A stretch of DNA of 64,000 bases from Candidatus Nanopelagicales bacterium. Lineage in GTDB: Bacteria; Actinomycetota; Actinomycetes; S36-B12; CAIYMF01. Each line of letters opens with the position of its first letter. Positions within the stretch are counted from its first letter, which is position 1. The notes beneath the pieces were generated by a model that was not told the DNA's origin, searched no databases, and worked only from the letters and a program-made list of their open reading frames with translations. The translations under genes were made by a program, and so were the position numbers. This document shows positions 8,002-16,387 of the stretch, in pieces. The DNA is taken from contig JAFIHG010000029.1 in assembly GCA_017848795.1 (NCBI GenBank), positions 1 to 64,000 of the forward strand, written 5' to 3'.

Positions 8002-8982
8002 TTGCGCCGCACTACCATTTCGATGGCCGCCATCGGCGGTACCCTCAGCCTGCTCGTCGGCCTCGCGCCCGCCACGACTGCCGCGGAGCCCACCGTCGAT
8101 CCCGGCGAGCTCGCCGCCCTGCGAACCATCCTGCAGACGAGCGATAAGGCCTGGGCGCAGCACGGCGGATCGGCGGTGAGCCGGTGCGCGCTCGGCATGT
8201 CTGCCCCGCTGGCCGGTGGCGAGACGACGATCCGGACCCGGGTCCGGTCGGCCGGCGCCGGAGGGGCGGCGGAGCTGCGCACGAGCACCAAGGGCGGTGC
8301 GGCACGGATGAAGGAGCACGTCTTCGTGCAGGGCCGCAAGGTCGTGCGCGCCGTACCGAAGGTGGAGAAGCGGGCGTTGCGCAAGCACGGCATGGCTGCG
8401 CCGCCGCGCTGGGCCACGGTGCCCCGGAACGCCGCCAGCTCGAGCGGTACGGCTGTCGGCTACACCGGGGAGCTCGGGCTGAGCGCGGTTCTCACCGGTG
8501 ACGTGACGGAGTTGACCGTGGGGAGCGACGGCACGTACGCCGGCACGGTCAGCGACCGCGGCGAGGAGTCGACGTTCACCATCCACACCGCCGCGGGTCG
8601 GGTCAGCGGCATGCGGGTCGCTGCCGACGGCACCGTCGCGGTGAGCTGCCGGCTCACCGTGTCCTACCAGCCGCAGCGGGTCCGGATGCCCAAGGCCGAG
8701 ACCGGGCTGCGCGCCCGCGTCGCGTACGCCGAGGGGCAGGTGGCGGGCGTCGCGCAGGGTGCCCCGGATGGCCGCACCAGCGTGGGCGGGGTCCGCATGA
8801 TGGCGGACATGGTCACCCGCGGTACCAAGGTGCGCACCAGCAACGTCCCCCGCGGCGTGGCGATGACGATGAAGGTGAAGGGGTGGGCGTACCCGATCAC
8901 CTGGCACGTGATCGTGACCCAGGGCAGGGCCAAGGCCGCACCGGTACGCACCTTCCCGGTGGCTGGCGCCGCCCGGTCCTGA
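8002..8982 (+). CDS. Secreted protein of unknown function
   Basis: A 326-residue protein starting at TTG 8002, behind a GGGGAGAG ribosome site. Residues 1-28 form a Sec signal peptide (RR, then ISMAAIGGTLSLLVGLAPA, cleavage near TAAE). The mature part is rich in Thr, Val, Arg and Lys, with beta-strand-like stretches (TGDVTELTVGSDGTYAGTVSD) and ends in WHVIVTQGRAKAAPVRTF. It has two cysteines (in SRCALGM and VSCRLT) that could form a disulphide. I recognise no catalytic motif or named domain. A MarR gene follows 20 bases downstream on the same strand and may be co-transcribed. Confidence 0.8.
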   Translation: MRRTTISMAAIGGTLSLLVGLAPATTAAEPTVDPGELAALRTILQTSDKAWAQHGGSAVSRCALGMSAPLAGGETTIRTRVRSAGAGGAAELRTSTKGGAARMKEHVFVQGRKVVRAVPKVEKRALRKHGMAAPPRWATVPRNAASSSGTAVGYTGELGLSAVLTGDVTELTVGSDGTYAGTVSDRGEESTFTIHTAAGRVSGMRVAADGTVAVSCRLTVSYQPQRVRMPKAETGLRARVAYAEGQVAGVAQGAPDGRTSVGGVRMMADMVTRGTKVRTSNVPRGVAMTMKVKGWAYPITWHVIVTQGRAKAAPVRTFPVAGAARS

Positions 8983-9002
8983 CGCGGCGCCATACTCGCT
9001 GC

Positions 9003-9503
9003 ATGCCGGGGCAGCTTCCGTTCGACCCGATCGCCGCTGCCCGTACGCGCTGGCAGGCGCACGGCTGGCAGGACGCGGCGGCCGGGATGGCGGCGGTCAC
9101 CTCCGTCATGCGCGCCCAGCAGATCCTGCTCGCGCGGGTCGACCGGGTGCTGCGGCCGCTCGGGCTGACCTTCGCCCGGTACGAGGTGCTGATGCTGCTG
9201 ACCTTCAGTCGCGACGGCGCCCTGGCCCTGTCCAAGATCGGCTCCCGGCTCCAGGTGCACCCGGCCAGCGTGACGAACGCAGTCGACCGCTTGCAGGCCC
9301 AGGGACTGGTGCGCCGGGTCCCGCACCCCAGCGACCGGCGCGCGACCCTCGCCGAGATCACACCGGACGGCCGGGCGCTGGCCGCCAAGGCGACTGCCGC
9401 CCTGAACGACCAGGTATTCGCTCGTCCGGGACTGCCGCCTTCCGATCTCGAACAGTTGGTGTCCCTGTTGGAGAACCTGCGTCGTGACGCTGGCGACTTC
9501 TGA
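9003..9503 (+). CDS. MarR-family transcriptional regulator
   Basis: A 166-residue winged-helix protein. The core is recognisable: RPLGLTFARYEVLMLL, SKIGSRLQVHPASVTNAVDRL (recognition helix) and RRVPHPSDRRATLAEITPDG (wing with the conserved D-R). An N-terminal extension of about 35 residues precedes the dimerisation helices. The ATG at 9003 begins 20 bases after the secreted-protein gene. No obvious dyad is visible upstream, so its target and ligand are unknown. Confidence 0.92.
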   Translation: MPGQLPFDPIAAARTRWQAHGWQDAAAGMAAVTSVMRAQQILLARVDRVLRPLGLTFARYEVLMLLTFSRDGALALSKIGSRLQVHPASVTNAVDRLQAQGLVRRVPHPSDRRATLAEITPDGRALAAKATAALNDQVFARPGLPPSDLEQLVSLLENLRRDAGDF

Positions 9504-9516
9504 GCACCAGCGGGGT

Positions 9517-9547
9517 AGCAGCATAATGCTGCTGCGCGCGCTAGACT
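9517..9547 (+). promoter_or_regulatory. vapBC promoter with 8-1-8 palindromic operator
   Basis: A perfect inverted repeat AGCAGCAT-a-ATGCTGCT (9517-9533) lies just upstream of a -10 like TAGACT (9542-9547). It overlaps the expected -35 position. The ATG of vapB (9554) is six bases past the -10, predicting a leaderless mRNA. The dyad is the likely VapBC autoregulation site. Confidence 0.7.
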
Positions 9548-9553
9548 GCAGCT

Positions 9554-9787
9554 ATGCCTTCGATCACGGTCCGGGACGTACCCGAGGAAGTACGCGACGA
9601 GTTGGCGGCGCGGGCGGCACGCGCCGGTCGGTCGCTGCAGGAACACATGCGTGCTGAACTGATCGAGCTGGCAGCCAAGCCGGACCCGCACCTGCTGCTG
9701 GAGCGGATAGCCGAACGGAAGCGAGTGACCGAGAGCCGACTACCCGCCGAACGCATCCTCGAGCACCTCGACGCGGGCCGCCGATGA
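9554..9787 (+). CDS. VapB/FitA-like ribbon-helix-helix antitoxin
   Basis: A 77-residue antitoxin. The N-terminus MPSITVRDVPEEVRDEL followed by AARAGRSLQEHMRAELIE is a FitA-type ribbon-helix-helix DNA-binding fold that works as a dimer of dimers. The last 35 residues would block the PIN toxin. Its stop overlaps the toxin ATG (ATGA). A strong palindrome upstream fits autorepression. The sequence matches FitA/VapB in length and layout, so the family call is firm although the exact subfamily is not. Confidence 0.93.
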   Translation: MPSITVRDVPEEVRDELAARAARAGRSLQEHMRAELIELAAKPDPHLLLERIAERKRVTESRLPAERILEHLDAGRR

Positions 9788-10179
9788 CGACGGTCGTCGA
9801 CGCGTCGGTGGTGGTTGCGGCTCTCATCGACAGCGGAGACGACGGAGCCTGGGCACTGGACCTTCTTGCTCGACCGAATCTCGCAGCGCCGCACCTACTG
9901 CCGGTGGAATGCGCGAACGTGCTGCGCCGGGCAGCCGTGCTGGGTGATGTCTCGGAAGACGTTGCTGCGCAAGCGCATGCCGACGTGCTGGCAATGAAGG
10001 TCGAGCTGTTCGAGTATCGCCTCGTCGCACCGCGGGTGTGGGAACTCCGCTCGAACCTCAGCGCCTATGACGCCTGCTACATCGCCCTCGCCGAGGGGTT
10101 GCATGCGCCGCTAGCGACGTTGGATCGCCGACTGCAGCGTGCAGCTGGTCCGCGGTGTGAATTCATCGTCCCCGTCTGA
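9784..10179 (+). CDS. VapC-type PIN-domain ribonuclease toxin
   Basis: A 131-residue PIN-domain protein. Acidic catalytic residues are visible at VVDASVVVAAL (first Asp), LLPVECANVLRRA (Glu) and NLSAYDACYIALAE (Asp), and the fourth lies near ATLDRRL. VapC toxins cut tRNA or rRNA at defined sites when the antitoxin is degraded; the target here is unknown. It overlaps vapB by four bases. All catalytic positions are present, so it is probably functional, in contrast to the truncated YoeB at the start of the window. Confidence 0.94.
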   Translation: MTTVVDASVVVAALIDSGDDGAWALDLLARPNLAAPHLLPVECANVLRRAAVLGDVSEDVAAQAHADVLAMKVELFEYRLVAPRVWELRSNLSAYDACYIALAEGLHAPLATLDRRLQRAAGPRCEFIVPV

Positions 10180-10183
10180 GCGC

Positions 10184-11155
10184 TCAGCCCGCGGGCACGA
10201 GCACCTCGGATTCGAGGCGGCGGTAACTGGTTTCCATGCCGTCGGTCATGCCGGTGCCGAGGACGAGGTCGCGTACCTCGGCGTCCGGGTAGGTGATGAC
10301 GAGCGACAGCAGGGTGCCACCTTCGACCGGCGTGAGCGTGAGCTCGTTGGTGGTCTCGCCCGGCGTGCCGATCATCCGCTCGGTCGTGACCTCCCGGTGC
10401 GGCGGCGCGGACTCGAGCAGCTCGCCCTCGAAGCCGAAACGCTCCTCGCCCTGCTCCCACTCGTACCGGAAGGAGTCGCCGACCGCCGCCGCGACCTCGC
10501 AGACCGGCATGGTCCAGCCGTCCGGGCCGAGCAGCCACCGCTGCATCAGCGCGGGCTCGTGGTGCGCGCGCCACACGGCGGCGAGCGGGCCGCGGATCAC
10601 CCGGGAGATGCGCACCTGGGTGTCGCTGAGGACCTGCGTGAACGTCGGAAGGTCCGCGGCGAACGTGCGCAGGTCGGCGACGACGGCGTCGATCTGCTCC
10701 ATGGCGAGTGCCATTCCCTGCTCCATACCCATCTCGATCAGAGTCGCGAGCTGCTCGGCGCTCGCGAAGTGCGTCGTGGTCGTGACCTGCGACCCGTCCG
10801 GGGTCGGCTCGAAGGCAAACACCATGCGTACCTGGGGCATTTCGTCGTTCGGCGTACCGTCGGCAGCCGCGAACCCGTCGAGGACTTCGAACGAGCGCTG
10901 CGGGTCGACGGCCAGCCATTCCCAGTAGCCCCGGTGGACGTCACCTTCCGGGCCTGTCATCGCGTACTCCGACCGACCGCCGGGCGCCGCGTCGTGGCGG
11001 GTGAAGCACGCCGGGTACGTGGGTGGGCCCCAGAACCGCTCGAGCTGGCGCGGGTCGGCGTACGCGTCCCAGAGCCGGGACACCGGCGCCGGGAACTGTG
11101 CGACGACGGTGAGGGTGAGCGCCTCGGCGTCCTTGACGACGGAGGTGACGGGCAT
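10184..11155 (-). CDS. Two-domain SRPBCC (AHSA1-like) protein
   Basis: A 323-residue protein made of two START-like/AHSA1 domains in tandem. Domain one (1-160) has the hallmark FPAPVSRLWDAYADPRQLERFWGPP; domain two (about 165-323) has VIRGPLAAVWRAHHEPALMQRWLLGPDGW. Each ends in the usual G-T-L or V-T-T strand pattern. Such proteins bind hydrophobic ligands; the ligand here is unknown. The ATG at 11155 follows GGAAGGAAA. An ArsR regulator gene lies 37 bases upstream on the same strand, a very common pairing in actinobacteria, and the two probably form an operon with the ArsR first. It may be an internal fusion of two single-domain genes. Confidence 0.92.
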   Translation of the reverse strand: MPVTSVVKDAEALTLTVVAQFPAPVSRLWDAYADPRQLERFWGPPTYPACFTRHDAAPGGRSEYAMTGPEGDVHRGYWEWLAVDPQRSFEVLDGFAAADGTPNDEMPQVRMVFAFEPTPDGSQVTTTTHFASAEQLATLIEMGMEQGMALAMEQIDAVVADLRTFAADLPTFTQVLSDTQVRISRVIRGPLAAVWRAHHEPALMQRWLLGPDGWTMPVCEVAAAVGDSFRYEWEQGEERFGFEGELLESAPPHREVTTERMIGTPGETTNELTLTPVEGGTLLSLVITYPDAEVRDLVLGTGMTDGMETSYRRLESEVLVPAG

Positions 11156-11192
11156 GGCGGTTTCCTTCCGGAGCGGGTGGTCAGTGTGGGTG

Positions 11193-11528
11193 TCAGTCGT
11201 CGGCGAGCAGCGCGTCGAGTCGGGCGATGCGCGCCCGCCAGATCTGCTCGTACTGGTCGAGAAGAGTGCGTACCCGTTGCACCGCAACGGGGTTCCCGCG
11301 CACGATGCGCTCCCGGCCAGCGGGTTCCTTGGTCACCAGACCCGCTCCTTCCAGGACCGCGACGTGTTTCTGTACGGCTGCGAACGACATGTCGTACGCC
11401 GCGGCGAGCTGCGAGACCGACGCCTGCCCGTCGAGGGTGCGGCGCAGGATGTCGCGGCGGGTCGCATCGGCGAGGGCCCGGAAGATCCGGTCCACTTCGG
11501 CGTCGCTGGGACGATTTTCTACAACCAT
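11193..11528 (-). CDS. ArsR/SmtB-family transcriptional regulator
   Basis: A 111-residue winged helix of the SRPBCC-linked ArsR group. It starts MVVENRPSDAEVDRIFRALADATRRDILRR; the recognition helix is YDMSFAAVQKHVAVLE and the wing GLVTKEPAGRERIVRG. There is no metal-binding cysteine motif, so it probably does not sense metals. The start codon is embedded in a perfect dyad (11521-11536) next to a good promoter, so the protein almost certainly represses itself and the SRPBCC gene behind it. Confidence 0.93.
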   Translation of the reverse strand: MVVENRPSDAEVDRIFRALADATRRDILRRTLDGQASVSQLAAAYDMSFAAVQKHVAVLEGAGLVTKEPAGRERIVRGNPVAVQRVRTLLDQYEQIWRARIARLDALLADD

Positions 11529-11565
11529 TTGGTTGTACGTTAGCGGTCGTGCTCGGGTGGGTCAA
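11521..11565 (-). promoter_or_regulatory. Sigma-70-like promoter with ArsR operator
   Basis: On the minus strand, -35 TTGACC (11565-11560), a 17-bp spacer and -10 TAACGT (11542-11537) are followed at once by the inverted repeat ACAACCA-tt-TGGTTGT (11521-11536), which contains the ATG of the arsR gene. The start of transcription falls at or beside the ATG, so the message is probably leaderless. A repressor bound there would block initiation directly. Confidence 0.88.
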
Positions 11566-11595
11566 GGAGTTTCCCGGACGAGTACGGAGTGCGAA

Positions 11596-12345
11596 GTGCA
11601 GGACGACCTGGGTCGGGAGGTCCCGGCCGGCGACGTGCGACGCGTGGTGTCGCTCGTGCCTTCCCTCACGGAGGCGATCGCCGCGTCGGCGCCGGGCCTG
11701 CTTGTCGGCGCCACCGACTGGTGCACCCACCCGGCAGACCTCGAGGTCGCTCGAGTGCGCGGGACGAAGAACCCTGATGTGGCGGCAATCATCGCGCTGG
11801 CCCCGGACCTGGTGGTCGCCAACCAGGAGGAGAACCGCAAGCTCGATGTGGAGCGGCTCGAGGCGGCGGGCATCCCGGTCTGGGTCACCGCACCGGAGAC
11901 GGTCCCGGACGCGCTCGACTCGCTCGGGCGGCTGCTCACCGTCGCGCTCGGCCGCGACGGCGAACCGGGTTGGCTCCACGCCGCCCGGCGCGCCTGGTCC
12001 GGCCCGCTCCCGCCGATCCGCGCACGGGCCGCGGTCGCGATCTGGCGCGATCCGTGGATGGTGGTCGGGCCTGGCACGTTCGCCGGCGACCTGCTGCGCC
12101 GGCTCGGCATCGCGAACGTCTACGACGACGCCGAGAGCCGCTACCCGCACACCGCGGTCGAGGAGATCCGCGACCGGTCACCGGACCTGGTGATTCTGCC
12201 CGACGAGCCGTACGCCTTCAGCGTCGACGACGGTCCCGAGGCCTTCCCCGGCATGGACTGCCGGCTGGTGAGCGGCCGGCTGCTCACCTGGTACGGCCCG
12301 AGCCTCGCGGCGGCACACGACACTCTGCGCTCGGCACTGTCCTGA
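11596..12345 (+). CDS. BtuF/TroA-like helical-backbone metal (cobalamin) receptor, no signal peptide
   Basis: A 249-residue protein with the class III substrate-binding fold: RRVVSLVPSLTEAIAA at the start, the central LAPDLVVANQEENRKLDVERLEAAGIPVWVT, and a second lobe with GPGTFAGDLLRRLGI and the Tyr-rich ending WYGPSLAAAHDTL. BtuF and FhuD relatives bind vitamin B12 or siderophores outside the membrane. Here the GTG at 11596 leaves no room for a signal peptide and no transporter genes are adjacent, so it is probably cytoplasmic with an unknown ligand. It is divergent from arsR, and the 67-base gap holds the arsR promoter. Confidence 0.82.
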   Translation: MQDDLGREVPAGDVRRVVSLVPSLTEAIAASAPGLLVGATDWCTHPADLEVARVRGTKNPDVAAIIALAPDLVVANQEENRKLDVERLEAAGIPVWVTAPETVPDALDSLGRLLTVALGRDGEPGWLHAARRAWSGPLPPIRARAAVAIWRDPWMVVGPGTFAGDLLRRLGIANVYDDAESRYPHTAVEEIRDRSPDLVILPDEPYAFSVDDGPEAFPGMDCRLVSGRLLTWYGPSLAAAHDTLRSALS

Positions 12346-12354
12346 GAAGCCGGC

Positions 12355-13764
12355 TCAGCCCGCGGCGCGCCACCCGAGGTCCGGACGGCGACGGTGCCAG
12401 TCGGTGACCGTCTGGAAGGCACGACCGGCGCGCAGCAGCTCCTGCTCGCCGAACAGCCGGCCCGTCAGCTGCACCCCGACGGGGGTCCCGTCGGCGGTGA
12501 ATCCACCCGGGACGGTCAACGTCGGGTGCCCGCTCATCGTGAACGGCGCCGTGAAGCGCATGATCGACCAGAAGACCTCCTCGTCGAAGCGCGCCATCCG
12601 CTCGACGGTCATTCCCGCGTGGGCGAGGGCCGGCACGAGCAGCAGGTCTGCCGTGGCCATGAGCGCCTCTAGCCGCCCCCGGTACTCCGCGCGGCGCAGC
12701 AGCAGCCGCTGATAGTCCATGGCGCTGAAGCGGTATCCCGCGTCGAGCAACTCAGCGAGCGCCGACCCGTACTCCTCCCGCCGCGCCGGGTAGGTGTCCG
12801 CGTGGGCCACCGCGGTCTGCACCGAGCAGACGCCGGTCAGGTCCACGATCAGCTCGCTCGGGTCCGGGAAGCGCACCGGCACCACCTCGGCACCGAGCGA
12901 GACCAGGGCATCGGCGGCTCCCCGAGTCGCGGCGACCGTCTCGCTGTCGACGTCCGTGCTGATCCACTCCTCGTCCAGCCCGACGCGCACCCCGGCGAGC
13001 GAGCCGGTGTCGCCGTCGAGGTAGCCCGGCACCGGCTCCTGGCTCGCGGTGGGATCACGCGGGTCCGGCCCCGCCACGACCTGCAGCAGCGCGGCCGCGT
13101 CTGCTGCGCTGCGCGCGATCGGTCCGATGTGGTCGAGCGTGGCCGCGAGCTCGACCGTGCCGTGCCGGCTGACCCGGCCCCAGGTGGGCTTGAGGCCGGT
13201 GACCCCGTTGTTGGCGGCGGGCATCCGGATCGATCCGGCTGTGTCCGACCCGAGCGATCCGAAGCCGAGACCGGCGGCCACCGCCACCGCGCTGCCGCTG
13301 GAGGAACGCCCCGCGCAGCGTCGCGGGTCCCACGGGTTGCGCGGCGCCCGGAACGGCGGGACGTACTCCGCGTACACGCCTTCGGTCAGGTGCTGCTTGC
13401 CCAGCAGGACCGCACCGGCCTCCTCGAGCCGGGTCACCACGGTGGCGGAGGTCTCGGCGACATGCTCCGCGCGCACCGGCATCCCCGCCTGGGTGCGGAA
13501 ACCGGCGATGTCGAAGATGTCTTTGATACCAAGGGGTACGCCGTGCAGTGGACCGCGACGCTGTCCGCGGGCGAGCTCCTGTTCGACTCGCCGTGCCTGC
13601 TGCCGTGCGCGCTCGGGCAGCAGCAGGGCGTACGCCCCGAGGTCCGGTTCGAGCTCGGCGATCCGTTCCAGCTGCGCCTCGAGCAGCTCGACCGGCGACA
13701 CCTCCCCGGAGGTGAGCAGCGCGCTCACCTCGAGCAGCTCGAGCGTGTGCAGATCGGCAGTCAT
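12355..13764 (-). CDS. Amidase-signature family amidohydrolase
   Basis: A 469-residue amidase-signature enzyme with the Ser-cisSer-Lys triad visible: Lys in PLGIKDIFD, the cis-Ser in the Gly/Ser loop CAGRSSSGSAVAVAAG, and the nucleophile Ser in LGSDTAGSIRMPAA. Length and layout match bacterial amidases (GatA-like but without a GatB/GatC neighbour), so it is probably a stand-alone hydrolase of small amides. The loop reads GRSSSGSA rather than the usual GGSSGGSA, a mild variant. It converges with the BtuF-like gene, with a nine-base gap, and starts about 110 bases from the divergent M20 gene, suggesting paired amide-breakdown functions. Confidence 0.93.
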   Translation of the reverse strand: MTADLHTLELLEVSALLTSGEVSPVELLEAQLERIAELEPDLGAYALLLPERARQQARRVEQELARGQRRGPLHGVPLGIKDIFDIAGFRTQAGMPVRAEHVAETSATVVTRLEEAGAVLLGKQHLTEGVYAEYVPPFRAPRNPWDPRRCAGRSSSGSAVAVAAGLGFGSLGSDTAGSIRMPAANNGVTGLKPTWGRVSRHGTVELAATLDHIGPIARSAADAAALLQVVAGPDPRDPTASQEPVPGYLDGDTGSLAGVRVGLDEEWISTDVDSETVAATRGAADALVSLGAEVVPVRFPDPSELIVDLTGVCSVQTAVAHADTYPARREEYGSALAELLDAGYRFSAMDYQRLLLRRAEYRGRLEALMATADLLLVPALAHAGMTVERMARFDEEVFWSIMRFTAPFTMSGHPTLTVPGGFTADGTPVGVQLTGRLFGEQELLRAGRAFQTVTDWHRRRPDLGWRAAG

Positions 13765-13873
13765 CGTGGCTCCCCGTCAGCGCGAACCGCCACCCTAGCC
13801 AGGCATGCCATCGCCGATGGGTGGCGCCTCATCGCTCGCCGGTCCTGCTCGTGCGGTGTGCCAGGGTGAGCGG

Positions 13874-15031
13874 GTGAAGTCCGACGCCGCGGTACGTGAC
13901 CAGGTCCTGTCCCGGGTCGACGAGCTCGCCCCGCAGCTCGTGGCGCTCTCGCACGCGATCCACGCCGACCCCGAGCTCGCGTACGAGGAGCACCGCGCGA
14001 TGGCGCGCTGCGCCGAACCGCTGGAGGCGGCCGGGTTCGCGGTGGAGCGCGGCGCGTACGGCGTGCCGACCGCGTTCGCCGCCCGCGCCGGCACGGGCGG
14101 CCCGCACCTGGTCGTGTGCTCGGAGTACGACGCGCTGCCTGTCGTCGGACATGCCTGCGGCCACAACATCATCGCCGCGTCCGGTGTGGGGACCGGGCTC
14201 GCGCTGCTGCCGGTCCTGGAACAGGTCGGGTTGCGGCTCACCGTGCTCGGCACCCCCGCCGAGGAGGTCGGCGGCGGCAAGGTCGACCTGATCGACGCGG
14301 GCGCCCTCGCAGGCGTCGACGCCGCGATGATGATGCACCCGGCGCCGTACGACGACATCGACGGCGCCGGTCTCGCGATCGAGGAGTGGTCGGTCGTCGT
14401 GCACGGCATGGCCTCGCACGCCAGCTCCGAGCCGCAGCTCGGCCGCAACGCCCTCGACGGGCTGGTCGCCGGGTACACCGCGATCGCGATGCTGCGCCAG
14501 CACCTGCGGCCCTGGCAGCAGGTGCACGGGATCATCACCCACGGCGGCGACGCGGCGAACATCGTCCCGGAGCGTACGGCGGCGACGTACTACCTGCGGG
14601 CGCTGGACATGACCGACCTTGCGGACCTGCGTTCGCGCGTACGGGCCGCTCTCGAAGGCGCGGCGACGGCGACCGGCACGACCGTCGACATCGAGCGCGT
14701 CGGGCACGTCTACGAGCCGATCACCACCAACGTCGGGCTCGCCAAGACCTTCACCGCGGCGTGCGAACTGATCGGGCGGCCGTACACCCCGGACCCCAAG
14801 GGGAAGTCCCCGGGCGGGTCGACCGACTTCGGCAACATCAGCCAGCTCGTACCCGGCCTGCACGCCAACCTCGCGGTGCACTCATGGCCTGCGGTCAACC
14901 ACCAGCACGAGTTCGCCGCCCACTGCGTGAGCCCGCTGGGGGACCGCACGCTGCTCGACTCGGTCAAGGCGATGGCCCTCACCGCGCTCGAGCTCGCCGC
15001 CGACCCGGCCCTGCTGACCCGTACCGCCTGA
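13874..15031 (+). CDS. M20-family amidohydrolase (ACY1L2/AbgB-like)
   Basis: A 385-residue zinc peptidase of family M20. Metal ligands are visible in VGHACGHN, TPAEEVGGGK and MMHPAPYD, with the dimerisation-domain His in VHGMASHAS. Near the C-terminus GGSTDFGNISQLVPG is the peptidase M20 domain-containing protein 2 pattern. It would cleave N-acyl or aminobenzoyl amino acids or dipeptides in the cytosol. I prefer GTG 13874 (after AGGGTGAG), since homology starts at VDELAPQLVALSHAIHADPELAYEE; an ATG at 13805 would add 23 poorly conserved residues. It is divergent from the amidase. Confidence 0.92.
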   Translation: MKSDAAVRDQVLSRVDELAPQLVALSHAIHADPELAYEEHRAMARCAEPLEAAGFAVERGAYGVPTAFAARAGTGGPHLVVCSEYDALPVVGHACGHNIIAASGVGTGLALLPVLEQVGLRLTVLGTPAEEVGGGKVDLIDAGALAGVDAAMMMHPAPYDDIDGAGLAIEEWSVVVHGMASHASSEPQLGRNALDGLVAGYTAIAMLRQHLRPWQQVHGIITHGGDAANIVPERTAATYYLRALDMTDLADLRSRVRAALEGAATATGTTVDIERVGHVYEPITTNVGLAKTFTAACELIGRPYTPDPKGKSPGGSTDFGNISQLVPGLHANLAVHSWPAVNHQHEFAAHCVSPLGDRTLLDSVKAMALTALELAADPALLTRTA

Positions 15032-15041
15032 GCGGGGCGGG

Positions 15042-16241
15042 TCAGCGCTGGTCGAAGTGCTGGTAGTCCGCGTGGCGGAAGCGCACGCCCCAACGCCAGC
15101 CGCGCGCGAGGAACGCCTTCACCACCGGCGAGGATCGCACCAGCATCCCCTTGCGCACCTTCGCGCGGTTCAGGTACCGCCGTACGCCCTTCGGGTACAC
15201 CCGGCGCGCCGTCACGTACGGGTTCTCGCGCGGGTTGAGGTCGATCGAGGTGCCGTACGAGTGCGGTGAGCGCCGGTACGACACGCCGGTCACCGGCCGG
15301 CAGTTGAAGGCGCTGGTGTTGTCGGCACGCATCGAGGCGACGTCGCTGCGCATGGGCGTGCGCCGCCCGCCGGCGTAGTACGCGTCGACCGGTGTCATCC
15401 GGCGGATCGGGAACTCGGTGCGGAACGCGACGCGGAACACGTGGCGCAGGTCCTTCACCGCCCGGCGGTTCACCACGAGGGTGCCCAGGCGCGGCCTGCC
15501 GTTCCATCCCCAGTACGCCACAGAGAGCTTGCGCAAGGAGGCGGGCGCGACCGGGCAGCCGCGCCGGTAGGAGTACGGCACGTCGCGGCGGGCGAGCGCG
15601 CCGGACACCGACGAGAGGTACTTCGCCACAGCGGGCACCGTCAGCGTGGCTGTGTCCGGGTGCTCCGCTGCGCGCACCTCGACGCGATGGGCGCCGGGCC
15701 AGGCTGGCGTGAACGGCACCGTCCACTTCCCGTCGTCGCCGATGGTGGTGTGCAGCTTCTTGGTCTTCCGCGGGCCGGCGACCCGGACCGTGAGTGCCGC
15801 GCCGGGTGGTCCCTGGCCACGGATCGTCGCCGGCACCAACACGCGCCAGCGCTTGCCGGTACGTACGGTCAGCGGCTCGGTCACGGTGATCGTCACCGTC
15901 GCGCGGTCGCGGTCCTCACCGCGGCGCACCTCGTACCGGAAGCTGTCGGTCCCGGTGAAATCCGGGTCCGGCTGGTAGCGGATCGTGCGCTCGTCCAGCA
16001 CCTGCGCGCTGCCGTGCTCCGGCTCGCTCACCGCTACCACGCGCAGGCCGTCGCCGTCGTCGTTGGCCGTGACGTCGAGGTCGACCGCGCGGCCGCGCAC
16101 CGTCGTCGCAGTGTCGTCGCGGGCGAAGCCACCGTCGTCGCCGTACGCCGGCAGCACCTGCAGCAGCAGCGCGAGCGCCGTACCCAGGACCACCGCGCCC
16201 AGCGCACTGCGCGCCGCGCGGCCCGTGTCGACCCTCACCAC
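15042..16241 (-). CDS. Secreted M15-family D,D-carboxypeptidase with Ig-like domains
   Basis: A 399-residue exported protein. Residues 1-34 are a signal peptide (ALGAVVLGTALALLLQVLPAYG). Residues 36-120 form a cadherin/BIG-type module (DLDVTANDDGDGL, then PDFTGTDSFRYEV). Residues about 122-200 are an Ig-like domain. Residues about 210-399 are a VanY/Peptidase_M15 domain with zinc motif SPHSYGTSIDLNP (His and Asp) and DYQHFD near the end. It would trim peptidoglycan stem peptides outside the membrane. Four cysteine-free beta domains before the enzyme probably act as a spacer or wall anchor. It converges with the M20 gene. Confidence 0.9.
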   Translation of the reverse strand: MVRVDTGRAARSALGAVVLGTALALLLQVLPAYGDDGGFARDDTATTVRGRAVDLDVTANDDGDGLRVVAVSEPEHGSAQVLDERTIRYQPDPDFTGTDSFRYEVRRGEDRDRATVTITVTEPLTVRTGKRWRVLVPATIRGQGPPGAALTVRVAGPRKTKKLHTTIGDDGKWTVPFTPAWPGAHRVEVRAAEHPDTATLTVPAVAKYLSSVSGALARRDVPYSYRRGCPVAPASLRKLSVAYWGWNGRPRLGTLVVNRRAVKDLRHVFRVAFRTEFPIRRMTPVDAYYAGGRRTPMRSDVASMRADNTSAFNCRPVTGVSYRRSPHSYGTSIDLNPRENPYVTARRVYPKGVRRYLNRAKVRKGMLVRSSPVVKAFLARGWRWGVRFRHADYQHFDQR

Positions 16242-16324
16242 GTCTCCCGTCCGCCCCCCGCACCGGCCCGTCCTGCATCATGCCGGGTGAGCGCGCTGGA
16301 CGCCGGTCGGCGACACACGCGCCC

Positions 16325-16387
16325 GCCGTACCGTCTGGTTCGTCAGCCGCGCGACACGCCGTGGGTACGAACGCCCCGGTGCGGCGG
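16325..16387. repeat. Palindromic repeat P3, copy 1
   Basis: About 63 bases: left arm GCCGTACCGTCTGGTTCGT, loop CAGCCGCGCGACACGCCGTG, then ACGAACGCCCCGGTGCGGC. The stem is imperfect in this copy. It abuts the stop codon of the AbiEi/DUF559 gene, so it may also act as that gene's terminator. Copies 2 (17456) and 3 (20317) share the loop almost exactly. Confidence 0.8.
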
